Shown one piece after another: positions 11,701-20,100 of a DNA stretch of 64,000 nt (its first letter is position 1; every line of letters begins with the position of its first letter). The DNA is from Spodoptera frugiperda (taxonomy: Eukaryota > Arthropoda > Insecta > Lepidoptera > Noctuidae): positions 7,077,592 to 7,141,591 of the forward strand of contig NC_064227.1 of NCBI RefSeq assembly GCF_023101765.2. The letters run 5' to 3'. Made by a program: the position numbers and the translations under genes. The notes below the pieces were generated by a model. It saw only the letters and a program-made list of their open reading frames with translations. It was not told the DNA's origin and searched no databases.

Positions 11701-14700
11701 GCAATTATATCTCCATTCAGTGTTAAAGTAGAACTATAAGGGTATCAGGCATGACAATTTTGTGATATATAAGCCACCGCAGCACTACTAAAGTGTTTTT
11801 GGGTACTGTCAAAGAGTTCATGATTCCATTACATCACTAAAATTCATCATTCATTCATTTTACATTCGTTCACGTCGCTGCAGTGTCTCAGTGTTTTAGA
11901 AGAGAAATAAAAAAATAAGAAAAGTGACGGGGTATCGTGGTGACTAAGATATTATTTTGTACTTAATCGAATTATTCGTCTCTTACGAGGAAAATGTTGT
12001 GCGACTGTAATTTTACTGATAAACTATGTATGGATTTACGACATATTTGAATGCCCCCTTCGAATTAATGAGCTTTTACTAAAATAATTTCTTATTTTAA
12101 GTTATAAACATAGTTCCAGCTTCCTTAACTCTACTATAGTACTCATTATGATAGATTACATCCACCATTACATGAAATTAGGGTTCCTTTTGAGCTTGTT
12201 TGTTATTTTTGTTTTATTTTTTGTCCTTATTCCATAAATATGATGAATACTTTTGTTAATGAATAAATGTTATGGTTTATAAATCTGTGTAGGTACTACG
12301 TATGACGTCAGAGAAGTATAACTACATACATACATATCGTCACACCTTTAATCCCCGAAGGGGTAGGCAGACGACGACCAACGAGGCAGACTTTTTATTG
12401 CTTCGTGTGAAATATTATAATTAATAGCCCAATGCTTCAAACTATCTCGTAGTTGCTGGTTTTTTTTTTTCAGTTGAATCAATCAAACAATCTGAAAAAC
12501 TGTCACACCTGGAATCGCTGTCCACAAATGAATTATTCTCCATTTCATCACTGACGTGAACTGTATTTTGTACGGAACCATTTTTTATAATTGGGTCTTC
12601 AAAAAGAATTATTCAAATCGGACCAGTAGTTCCGGAGATTAGCGCGTTCAAACAAACAAACAAACAAACAAACAAACAAACTCTTCAGCTTTATAATATT
12701 AGTATAGATAAAAATATTGTCGCATTAATTACACTGAATCAAAATGTCAATATTGTTGTAGAAGAGCGATAGAAGTGCTTTTACAAAACGGAATTATCAT
12801 TTAAAAGCATTGCTAGCCTACCTTTATACACAATAATAATGTTTTAAAACACATCAGATCTCCGTTATAGTACTGTTGTGTAATAGAGGAACTATAATAG
12901 TTATAAAAAAACAATCTGCTTCTTAAAAAGTGTATTAGTGATATAAGTTTATCACTACAGCTATAATGGGCATTAACAACCCTTTATAAGACAATTAAGC
13001 TATATAAATATAATTTGAAACTCAGCTGTATCACCAAATCACTCCGATGTAGACTTTTTGTGCCCACTATATTACTGTGTACTGTAACGATGATCGTAAA
13101 ACCCTCAATATCGTAATATCGTCCTATTCCTGAGTTGTCATCTCTACTTTAACAAACGACACATAGGAGTTCGTTTCGAACCTTTATTGCGCAAATTAGG
13201 CGCATTAGGGTGACAGTCAAAACTGTTATGAAGTTCAATTGTTGTATACTAGTAACAATGGAGGTTGCTATAACGCCTGACTATAACAGCTATATAAAGT
13301 CGTGAAGTAAACCTTTACATCAACTATTAATAGGTCGTTTTTGCTATATAAACTTATAGAGCCAAACTGTGTTGTCAAACGCTTTTACACAACAATCAGT
13401 CACCACTAAAACCTTTATACATCATTTACCCAGCTTTTTTGAGATATAAGGTTTGGTTATAGGGCAAAATTGTTAGTTGGGTGTGCCTGTATCGTGAACA
13501 AATCATATAGAATCATGTCGTGATTTCGGTCATCAATTGCAAAAAAATCCAGTGCAGCGCAACATTATTTATTTTTTCTTAAAAAATCTCCTCATCATTT
13601 CCACATCCAGGTGTGACATCAGCAGACAAGATAGCTCGCGAGCTGGAACTGAACGCGGAGAAGGCGCGCGCCATCAAGCAGCGGTTCGAGAACGGAGAGG
13701 TGTTCAACGATGAGAACCAGCCGCCCAAGAACCGGGAGATTGATGATAGAGCGTTGTTTAACGAAGGTTAGTACATTATTCTATATTCTATAAGTTATAT
13801 AAGCGAGAAGGCGCGCGCCATCAAGCAGCGGTTCGAGAACGGAGAGGTGTTCAACGATGAGAACCAGCCGCCCAAGAACCGGGAGATTGATGATAGAGCG
13901 TTGTTTAACGAAGGTTAGTACTTTTACTCTATAGGTTGTATAAGTGATGACAAGTAGGTACTCGTCGTATCTCACCTATTTAAAAAAGCGAACTTGTAAT
14001 AAAAAGTTGGTGAGCTTTAATTTCGCTTACAGATGTATTTTTAAGCTTGCGGTGTGTAGCAATTAAATGCTCATGCAGCAGAGGTGCAACATAGAACCAC
14101 ACATAACATGCAATGTACCATTTGACATATGTTTCGCTCCTCCACGGAGTATATTCAGGACGTATCTATATCTCGTCGGTTCCCGCAGCTCGAATCTATT
14201 TTATATAAAGAGCACATTGTTAAGTATTTAAACAGAAAACTTATTTACTGGTTTCCTTTGGCAGCCAATAAGTTATGTACTACGTAATATATCAGTAATA
14301 TATTCTGGGTTGAAAAAGTTTTTTTTTTATATTTGCCCCACTACGTATCGACGACGATTTTTGGTCACATCGACAAAATCACTGTAGAAGTAAAAGTTGT
14401 CATTCAATTTTTTACTAACTTAAGCGGTTGTTTATTTTTACGTCGATATTAAAATGAAATCACTTCTGTATGTTACAGGTATCGGCAAGAAGTCCCGCTC
14501 GATCTTCTTGGAACTGGACGCGAACGCCAAGAACATGCCCCCCACCTCCCCACCACCCGGGGAGGTGCCCAAGCGGAAGGAGATTGTGAGTATACTAGCT
14601 TACTGTCTTTTTATAAATTTCTAACTGCCGTACTCAGAGACATTTAATGATTACTTAAACTATGTCTTAGTAACGATTTTGTTCTAAAAATAATCACAAA

Positions 14701-17700
14701 GGATTGGGATAAGTAACCATTAAATTACTCTGAGTACGGCAGTATGGTTTAAAATGCACTGATCCGGAGCTGCGGACTACCTAGCGGGTTTACCGGGGCT
14801 CCAGTTCGAAAAGCAGGAGTAGGACCGGGGTAATTTGCAGCTAGTAAGAGTCAGTAGAGAAATTAATGTTTTGGGACAAACCGAAAAATATTTAATGCCT
14901 ATTTCACATGGTCAGTCTAAAAATAATTTGTAATTAAAATTATCCAATTTCGCTTCCAGCCGTTCATCCCCAAAGACGTGGTGCGCGCGGCGGACAAGAT
15001 GGAGGACGTGAAGATCGAGACGTCCGACATCTCGGACCGGTTCAAGTTCTTCGAGACATACAAGCCCAAGAGCGAGCGCAAGGAGTTCCGCATGACGCCG
15101 CCTAGGCAGACACAGGTAATATTTACGAAACGGAATATAAGTGGGTACGAATGGGCCGGCTCGACCGGAGTGATACCATGGTCTTACAGAAAATCGACAT
15201 GAAACAACACTTGCGTTGTGTTTCGTTGTGTGAGTGAGGTTACCAGAGGCCCAATTACCCCCCTTCCAATCTTTCCGATCTCCAATTCAACCCAACAACC
15301 CTTAAATTCATAACCACCAAATGCTGACAACGCATTTGTAACGCCTCTGGTGTTTCAAGTGTCCATGGGTGGCGGTGATTGCCTTCACCATCAGGTGATC
15401 CGTTTACTCGTTTACCGGCTTATTCCATAAAAATAAATAAAAATAATACTGTTTCGTCATTCCCTTTGAAGAAATAGTGAAGAAAAGTGAATAGTTCTTT
15501 TTTTACATTTGATGGGTCGACGTTTGACTTATTTATTCGAGTTCGATTTATACGATGGTTTTTCTGTTGAATATCATTCCCTTTGAAGAAATAGTGAAGA
15601 AAACTTAATAGGTATTTTTTTACATTTGATGGGTCGACGTTTGACTTATTTATTCGAGTTCGATTTATACGATGGTTTTTCTGTTGAATATCATTCCCTT
15701 TGAAGAAATAGTGAAGAAAACTTAATAGTTATTTTTTTACATTTGATGGGTCGACGTTTGACTTATTTATTCGAGTTCGATTTATACGATGGTTTTTCTG
15801 TTGAATATCATTCCCTTTGAAGAAATAGTGAAGAAAACTTAATAGTTATTTTTTTACATTTGATGGGTCGACGTTTGACTTATTTATTCGAGTTCGATTT
15901 ATACGATGGTTTTTCTGTTGAATATCATTCCCTTTGAAGAAATAGTGAAGAAAACTTAATAGTTATTTTTTTACATTTGATGGGTCGACGTTTGACTTAT
16001 TTATTCGAGTTCGATTTATACGATGGTTTTTCTGTTGAATATCATTCCCTTTGAAGAAATAGTGAAGAAAACTTAATAGTTATTTTTTTACATTTGATGG
16101 GTCGACGTTTGACTTATTTATTCGAGTTCGATTTATACGATGGTTTTTCTGTTGAATATCATTCCCTTTGAAGAAATAGTGAAGAAAACTTAATAGTTAT
16201 TTTTTTACATTTGATGGGTCGACGTTTGACTTATTTATTCGAGTTCGATTTATACGATGGTTTTTCTGTTGAATATCATTCCCTTTGAAGAAATAGTGAA
16301 GAAAACTTAATAGTTATTTTTTTACATTTGATGGGTCGACGTTTGACTTATTTATTCGAGTTCGATTTATACGATGGTTTTTCTGTTGAATATCATTCCC
16401 TTTGAAGAAATAGTGAAGAAAACTTAATAGTTATTTTTTTACATTTGATGGGTCGACGTTTGACTTATTTATTCGAGTTCGATTTATACGATGGTTTTTC
16501 TGTTGAATATCATTCCCTTTAAAGAAGTAGTAAAGAAAAGTGAATAGTTATTTTTTTTTTCATTTGATGGGTCGACCTTTGACTTATTTATTCGAGTTCG
16601 ATTTATACGATGGATTTTCTGTGATACTGTCTCTAGTCGCCATAGTAAAAGATGTTTAAACATGCCTTCCAGCGCGCCAAGTCCCCGTCCCCCGAGATCT
16701 ACCACGAGCCGAGCGTGGTCCGCAGCGACGAGCCGGCGGCCGACACGGGCGTCGCCGCCGCCAGGCATACTGCGCAGCGCATGATCTCCGTCTTCAGGCA
16801 GTTAGAGCATCAACAGAACAAACCTGATGACGCGCAAGGTATGTGCTCCATTTTGTTGATAGCGACATCTATCGATGTTTTAATCATCACATGTTATGAA
16901 AACTGATTGGCAATATGAGACTCATCGTGAAATAGAAATACAGGGTCATAGCGATGTTTATGTAAATAAACTTAGGCATATTCTTAGAAGGAATGTATAG
17001 GAATAATAATAATTATATTGATACTTGCCATATAATCCATGTCTTCACCGCCATAACATCGGATATGCAAGGCACAGCACGATACCAATGACGTAATCCA
17101 TATCTTCACCATAACAACGGGCGTCCAAGATATAGCACGATATTAATGAAGTAACTACTGATAGTTTCTAAGTAGTAATAGAAGAAATAACTTAGTTTTA
17201 TTTTGATGTCACAACAGATGGCGCGCTTACCAAAATTCAACATTTCACCCATATACCTATTTCAAATCCGATAAAGATGATACTATTTCTCGCCACAGGT
17301 CCCAAACCCCTGAAGAGGTTTACCCCTCCCCCTCCCGGCGAGAACAACCACCACGGAGACACCTCCTCCGAGGAGTACTCCTCTGAGGAATATGAGGAAG
17401 AGGACAGTGAGGACGAGCGTCGTAGGTTGTACCTTGAAGCCAGACAGAGGGACGAAGCTCTTAAGCAGGTTAGTACAATTGATAAATCAGAAAATATCCA
17501 TATTCATAATATTATATTCATGTTTGTCTGTCATTATATTTATCAATCTCTTTGTGCATCGTCATCGATTGTGATTGGTTGGAGAAATTAAGAAATACAA
17601 CAACAACAACAACGTCACGCCTTTTATCCCCTAAGGGGTTGGTAGAGGTACAATGTACACCCACTTTTCACCATTTGTGTTGTAAGTGCCATGTATAGAC

Positions 17701-19347
17701 TCACCCTATTGCCGTATATTGGGTACCATTCCAGACTCCATGCTACTACTGAGAAATTTTCGAAACACTGAAAAAAGCCTAGCAATACTTTGCCCGACTC
17801 GGTAATCGAATCCGAGACCTCTTGTTGTTGACCGGCAGTTGCGACCACTCGACCAACGAGGCAGTCATTAAGAAATACATTTTAAAAAACTTATTATTTC
17901 TGTAAAACTGGCGCATATTTCCTCAAAGGCAAAGTCAAAATCATTTATTTCAAATAGACCAGGAAGGCACTTTTGAACGTCAAATCAAATATAATAATAT
18001 TAATAACGTCTGTCTGTCGGTCAGTCCTCTAGTGAAGCTATTTGCTCGTTCCAAAGTGTAGATTCCTATGGAGAAGAACGAGCAAGAATCTCCAAAGGTT
18101 ACTCTTTCTCAATCAGATTCACAATACAATTCTTGGTTACATTGTTTCGATTACTTCAACTATGTGAGAATTCCTATTTTATTGAAATAAAATCTTCACG
18201 TCTTACAGGCTCAGCAATTAGCCCGCACGAAGAGTTTCCGCGACCGCTTCGAGAACTGGTCGGAGTCGGAACCGCAGCGCTCGCCCTCCGCCGTCGTCAT
18301 ACAGCGGCAGCCCGAGAACGACGAGGAAGGGGAGAGCCAGCTCGAAACCGCTAAGAGGTAATTTGATATTTATTTTTACAAATAGGTTACAATGTAACAT
18401 TTTTACACATCAATATCTAAAATAACTAGATGAGGTCGGCTATTTTCTATCGGACTACTCTGAGAAGAAATGCCGATACAAACTATAGGTCATAATTTCT
18501 TTTAAAGTCCAGACAAATCAAATAAATAATGATTTAAGAGAACCGTGCAAGATGATTCTATAGTCATCTTTTCATTGCGTATGAAACTATATTCATCATC
18601 ATCATCAAACTAAGATATTTTGTTTAGACCTCTAAACAAAATATAACGAACCAAACATAACGAAATTATCGGCCTTTAGGCCCTAACACTCCCTAAAAAC
18701 ATGATATTTCCTAATCGATGGATAGTCTGAAAATGGCCCCTTACGCTCATGTGTCAATATGTGTACTTAACCTTACAATATTGTTTGCAGCTTGCGTCAG
18801 AAGTTCGAGAGCATGAACGTGACGCAGTCGAGTGTTACAAAAACCTTTGTACCCAAAGTCAACAGATTTGTGGTGAGTAAATATAGAACAATTAAAAAAG
18901 AAATTCCAAACAATACTTTTCGAAAACTTAACACCCCAAAAGACCGGCATCTAAAAGAGTGTGTCTTTTAATACGCCTATTTTTATGACGGGGGAAACCT
19001 TCGAAAGGCTAGGTTTTTGGATAAAAGACTAGAGATTGTAAGAATTTTACTTCACTAAAAGCACCCCGGTGGCCACCCTTAGCAGTTGTTAAGGGGCACC
19101 ACATCCTCTTAGTAGATCTGCTCTGGGACTCCTGTTGAGATGAGACTTGCGGTGCCCATAAGCCTCGCTGTGCAAGTTGCACGGCAGCATATGACTACTG
19201 TGCCACTAGTGCCGCTTGTGAGTGTCCATTCACAAGCGGCACTAGTGGCAACGCTGATTGCTTACCATCAGGTGGTCGCTCAATCCCATATAAAAATATA
19301 ATATTATTAATCTAATATTAATTTACATATTTTCTATGTTACAGTGA
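2545..19347 (+). CDS. LIM domain actin-binding-type protein (LIMA1/EPLIN-Xin-like), 15 coding exons plus a stop exon
   Basis: Coding pieces: 2556-2720, 3232-3404, 5204-5304, 6142-6216, 6663-6825, 9536-9633, 10103-10278, 11286-11343, 13611-13766, 14479-14585, 14960-15115, 16673-16838, 17299-17468, 18209-18357, 18791-18872 and TGA at 19345-19347. All introns are GT-AG and every phase matches, giving 1998 nt or 665 aa. The start ATG at 2556 has A at -3 and G at +4; a longer isoform from upstream exons is possible because the exon opens at an acceptor (2545). Residues 78-129 form one complete LIM zinc finger, Cys78, Cys81, His99, Cys102, Cys105, Cys108, Cys126, His129. The PVYAMER and YCKPHFKQLF segments closely resemble the LIM domain of vertebrate LIMA1/EPLIN, known to bind and bundle actin. 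The remaining 530 residues are charged, probably largely disordered, with six (K/R)F(E/K) motifs near residues 191, 289, 361, 451, 601 and 642. Actin association is inferred from the family. The gene is unusual for tandemly duplicated exon ends. Confidence 0.9.
2886..3188 (-). repeat. tRNA-derived SINE, family B
   Basis: Read on the - strand, the head is tgcctcgttggtcgagtgg (tRNA A-box-like) followed by ggttcgattcc-type B box. The body contains the reverse complements of cagactccgtgcttactac and of the ccatgtaataggggg segment, and the tail reads taaaaggcgtgaag. About 300 bp, one of the most complete copies. It lies antisense in intron 1 of gene 1. Confidence 0.88.
3232..3404 (+). CDS. Gene 1 LIM exon, first zinc finger half
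   Basis: Encodes residues 56-112 and two bases of codon 113. It carries LIM ligands Cys78, Cys81, His99, Cys102, Cys105 and Cys108. It ends ctcac with donor gttagt, phase 2, joining the exon at 5204. The last 44 bases and the donor are copied 13 more times directly downstream (see the 78-bp array). Confidence 0.92.
3361..4456 (+). repeat. 78-bp tandem array made from the 3' end of the LIM exon and its splice donor (about 14 units)
   Basis: The unit begins cacaaggagtgcttcag, runs to the exon end (ctcac), includes donor gttagt and about 30 bp of intron (ending tttttctttgaa), then repeats. Starts are at about 3361, 3439, 3517 and so on to about 4374, then the array ends in ctttgaacagggtgttc. 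The first unit is the functional exon end. Units are about 95% alike, with single changes such as cagtacaac near 3930, cgtccagtgc near 4160 and caaatcacg near 4256. The period is 26 codons, which keeps long false ORFs open on the - strand; those are not genes. Confidence 0.95.
4457..5203. other. Rest of gene 1 LIM intron, repeat-derived
   Basis: Contains a degenerate family B-like fragment near 4600-4720. A region at about 4760-5080 has inverted motifs: acatagcttagc and gctaagctatgt form a 12-bp inverted pair at about 4855-4899, and ctatcgatggcttccct follows. It looks like a decayed DNA element. No exon seen. Confidence 0.4.
5204..5304 (+). CDS. Gene 1 LIM exon, second zinc finger half
   Basis: Acceptor ttacag before 5204, donor gtatat after 5304 (phase 1). 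It completes Thr113 and supplies the last LIM ligands, Cys126 and His129, in the motif YCKPHFKQLF, followed by an acidic DDDD stretch. The YCKPHF-QLF ending is characteristic of LIMA1/Xin-type LIM domains. Confidence 0.92.
5325..5602 (-). repeat. tRNA-derived SINE, family B
   Basis: Antisense in gene 1. Shows the reverse complement of the tRNA-like head at the right end (ttcggccaacgaggcag), of the B box (ttatcgaacccgagatc) and of the tail (aggtgcacgttacggcacgtaatgc). Confidence 0.85.
6142..6216 (+). CDS. Gene 1 exon with tandem NAGNAG acceptor
   Basis: Encodes a short Pro/Lys piece then ICESNPVELPPDVV. The acceptor is ccccagcag: use of the first AG gives Ala-Ala-Pro-Pro, use of the second (start 6145) gives Ala-Pro-Pro, so one Ala may be optional. 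Donor gtttgt after 6216 is weak by consensus. Phase in and out is 1, so the exon could be skipped without a frameshift. Confidence 0.8.
6325..6486 (-). repeat. tRNA-derived SINE, family B, truncated
   Basis: Body and tail only; the tRNA-like head is missing. Recognised by cacgcctttcaccctcaaagg, ttataagtcccagtaatagg and cagactccgtgctactactgag. Confidence 0.8.
6663..6825 (+). CDS. Gene 1 exon carrying first (K/R)FE motif
   Basis: Acceptor tatgcag, donor gtaagt, phase 1 in and 2 out. Encodes residues 172-226, including KFEVFER (191-197), then a Pro/Glu-rich segment and ILSKLAK. ORFs seen on the opposite strand here are shadows of this GC-rich exon. Confidence 0.88.
6826..9535 (+). other. Gene 1 large intron
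   Basis: 2.7 kb, strongly AT-rich, with A-rich tracts at 6900-7250 and no coding exon visible. A repeat tail at about 8935-9110 contains gactagctggcccagcaaac and tcggtccagccgttctcgag, a common lepidopteran interspersed repeat end. Short T/A-rich ORFs here show no domain. Confidence 0.6.
8935..9110 (+). repeat. Interspersed repeat tail (cggtccagccgttctcgag type)
   Basis: Contains tagctggcccagcaaacttcg, cttccctggacttccac, aaatttgtcaaatcggtcc and ttttagctagactaacg in order. Related fragments occur at about 10885-10960 and on the opposite strand at 30920-31020. The class is uncertain (non-LTR tail or non-autonomous element). Confidence 0.6.
9536..9633 (+). CDS. Gene 1 exon
   Basis: Acceptor gttctcag, donor gtcagt; phase 2 in, 1 out. 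Encodes residues 226-258: FKAKGMDVGVSDEYLNGV followed by a Glu/Asp-rich end. Confidence 0.88.
9895..10062 (-). repeat. tRNA-derived SINE, family B, partial
   Basis: Antisense in gene 1. Holds the reverse complements of the body (gtcccatgtaatggggg, cagactccgtgctactactgag) and B box (gaaaatcgaacccgaaacc); the tRNA head is truncated after the B box. Confidence 0.8.
10103..10278 (+). CDS. Gene 1 exon carrying second (K/R)FE motif
   Basis: Acceptor aatttcag, donor gtgagg; phase 1 in, 0 out. Encodes residues 259-317 with VGKFETGQHSSSDRHRERK. The last 90 bases from ggcaagttcgag on, plus the donor, are repeated four more times downstream. Confidence 0.9.
10189..10817 (+). repeat. 131-bp tandem array made from the 3' end of a coding exon and its donor (5 units)
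   Basis: Units start with ggcaagttcgagaccgggca at 10189, 10320, 10451, 10582 and 10713. Each holds the exon 3' end, donor gtgagg, and the intron start up to cctaggcatacgtg. Copies 1-4 appear identical over the exon part; copy 5 has cagacatcgcgag and breaks off in ggggactgtgagag. Only copy 1 is joined to the upstream exon. The 131-bp period is not a multiple of 3. ORFs of 89-135 codons on the - strand over this array are repeat artefacts. Confidence 0.95.
11286..11343 (+). CDS. Gene 1 small exon
   Basis: Acceptor tgtttcag, donor gtaagt; phase 0 in, 1 out. Encodes GKQAKIKEMYEQSVLQSEQ (residues 318-336), probably helical. Confidence 0.85.
11344..13610 (+). other. Gene 1 intron with small repeats
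   Basis: 2.3 kb. Contains a deletion derivative of family B at 12343-12392, an interspersed tail at about 12560-12715 (tcaaatcggaccagtagttcc followed by an AAAC simple repeat at 12652-12680 and ttataatattagtatagat), and AT-rich sequence with several ctatataaa motifs at 12980-13360. No coding exon recognised. Confidence 0.5.
13611..13766 (+). CDS. Gene 1 exon carrying third (K/R)FE motif
   Basis: Acceptor acatccag, donor gttagt; phase 1 in and out. Encodes residues 337-388, with a Lys/Glu-rich helix followed by KQRFENGEVFNDE (359-371). Its 3' part is duplicated once at 13805. Confidence 0.9.
13658..13950 (+). repeat. 147-bp tandem duplication of a coding exon 3' end and donor (2 units)
   Basis: gagaaggcgcgcgccatcaa starts at 13658 and again at 13805. 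Both copies run to the exon end and donor gttagtac and on for about 30 bases of intron. Exonic parts are identical over about 109 bp; intronic parts have begun to diverge. Confidence 0.95.
14479..14585 (+). CDS. Gene 1 Pro-rich exon
   Basis: Acceptor gttacag, donor gtgagt; phase 1 in, 0 out. Encodes residues 389-424: KKSRSIFLELDANAK then PPTSPPPGEVP, a Pro-rich stretch that could bind SH3-type partners (inference). Confidence 0.88.
14625..14742. mobile_element. Short hairpin MITE-like element (copy 1)
   Basis: Inverted ends ctgccgtactcagagacat and its complement at 14723-14742, with partly paired inner arms (attacttaa ... ttgggataagta). A relative lies at 56042-56160. It is 118 bp with no ORF. 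Confidence 0.75.
14761..14852 (-). repeat. SINE-like family A copy, partial
   Basis: Reverse family A fragment: gatccggagctgcggactac, ggggctccagttcgaaaagc, then broken off after agtaagagtc. Confidence 0.8.
14960..15115 (+). CDS. Gene 1 exon carrying fourth motif
   Basis: Acceptor cttccag, donor gtaata; phase 0 in and out (52 codons, residues 425-476), so skippable in frame. Contains SDISDRFKFFETYKPK. Confidence 0.88.
15140..15440 (+). repeat. SINE-like family C copy
   Basis: Recognised by ggctcgaccggagtgatacc, gcgttgtgtttcgttgtgtg, caacccttaaattc, gtgtccatgggtggcggtg and ccatcaggtgatccgtttac. About 300 bp; other copies are at 46912, 50490 and 56520. Located just before the 117-bp array. Confidence 0.82.
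15458..16626 (+). repeat. 117-bp intronic minisatellite (about 10 units)
   Basis: The unit begins cattccctttgaagaaatag and contains tgatgggtcgacgtttgac and gatttatacgatgg. Starts at 15458, 15575, 15692 and every 117 bp to 16511. Inner units are almost identical; the first and last are the most diverged, which suggests internal expansion. It ends 46 bp before the next coding exon. Confidence 0.95.
16673..16838 (+). CDS. Gene 1 exon
   Basis: Acceptor ccttccag, donor gtatgt; phase 0 in, 1 out. Encodes residues 477-531: RAKSPSPEIYHEPSVV, an Ala-rich segment, then QRMISVFRQLEHQQ, a likely amphipathic helix. Confidence 0.88.
17299..17468 (+). CDS. Gene 1 acidic/Pro-rich exon
   Basis: Acceptor cgccacag, donor gttagt; phase 1 in, 0 out. 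Encodes residues 532-588: KPLKRFTPPPPG, then an acidic Ser/Glu/Tyr run (SSEEYSSEEYEEEDSEDE), then RRLYLEARQRDEALKQ. Confidence 0.9.
17612..17872 (-). repeat. tRNA-derived SINE, family B
   Basis: Near full length, antisense in gene 1, adjoining a CAA simple repeat at 17599. The head is at the right (cgaccactcgaccaacgagg) and the tail at the left (cacgccttttatcccctaag). Confidence 0.87.
17925..18110 (+). repeat. Interspersed repeat (copy of the 42.65-kb element)
   Basis: Shares cctctagtgaagctatttgc, tccaaagtgtagattcctat and gaacgagcaa with the reverse-oriented copy at 42640-42880; a diverged third copy is at 37665-37790. It also carries caaaatcatttatttcaaatagacc, typical of lepidopteran retroposed tails. 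Confidence 0.7.
18209..18357 (+). CDS. Gene 1 exon carrying fifth motif
   Basis: Acceptor cttacag, donor gtaatt; phase 0 in, 2 out. Encodes residues 589-637, including KSFRDRFENWSESEPQ and an acidic end. Confidence 0.9.
18791..18872 (+). CDS. Gene 1 last full coding exon
   Basis: Acceptor tttgcag, donor gtgagt; phase 2 in, 0 out. Encodes LRQKFESMNVTQSSVTK and FVPKVNRFV to residue 665. The donor joins an exon whose first codon is the stop TGA (19345). Read-through of this intron would add codons VSKYRTIKKE and more before a stop, so intron retention would change the C-terminus. Confidence 0.88.
19050..19300 (+). repeat. Repeat with strong internal hairpin in last intron of gene 1
   Basis: Related at its end to family C (gattgcttaccatcaggtgg). 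Positions 19202-19247 form a stem: ccactagtgccgcttgtgag is followed within 6 bases by its exact complement. No ORF. Confidence 0.7.
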
Positions 19348-20100
19348 CCGCCGCGCGAGTCCTACCACACCAACCAAAGCAATTTTAACCTTTTATCGTT
19401 CGTTGTAAAGTCTTTTTTATATTATATACCACTTGCCAACTATTGTATTTTAGCACGTAAGTAACGGTTGTAGCCTATCAATTGACGAATATTATATAGG
19501 ATAGACATATTTATTTACATTCGGTAACGCGACTGATAGAGATTGCATTTTATAACGAAAAGTGCCTTAGAACGTGCAATTTATTCAAAGAAAAGTGTTT
19601 TTAGAAAAATTCTACAAAAAATGTATCGTTTTTATATTATAATAATAGTTAATCAAATTATATAGTTATATTGTTAAGCTTAGTCACACGTAAAGAGAGA
19701 ATGATCAGAGTACTCGACAAGGTATATGTTGATATATCTTATGTATGAGTATTTCTATGTGTTATCTTATTTCACAAGTCTATTTGTAAGTGAACTCGAA
19801 CTTGCCCTTCACTTGTGATTTTTTAAACTGGCAACACTGTCCTGCCACGATATAGTTATAAATATCTCTCTGTGCCATCTCAATGTTCTAATAATCTCAT
19901 TTATTATTTAATTTAATAATTAATATAACTATTGTCTGTAATATCGCATGTTTGTTATTAATAGATACATTTTGAAATGTATTTTAGTTAATTTTGACTA
20001 TGTGACTGAATATTGGATTCTCTGTTTGTACTTAAAAGTTTTGCCGATTTTTTATATTATTCGAGAGTAAGAAATGAATAAATAACAAAATTTTATATAT
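19345..20100 (+). other. Gene 1 terminal exon: stop codon and 3' UTR
   Basis: Acceptor tgttacag, then TGA as the first codon, then about 750 bp of AT-rich UTR ending near the poly(A) signal. The stop codon being created at the exon start is consistent with phase 0 from 18872. Confidence 0.8.
20077..20082 (+). terminator. Poly(A) signal AATAAA, gene 1
   Basis: AATAAA in gaatgaataaataac, followed 20-40 bases on by a T/G-rich stretch (tttggttttattttcc), a normal cleavage/polyadenylation layout. It is the first canonical hexamer at a plausible 3' end, but alternative sites are possible. Confidence 0.65.
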
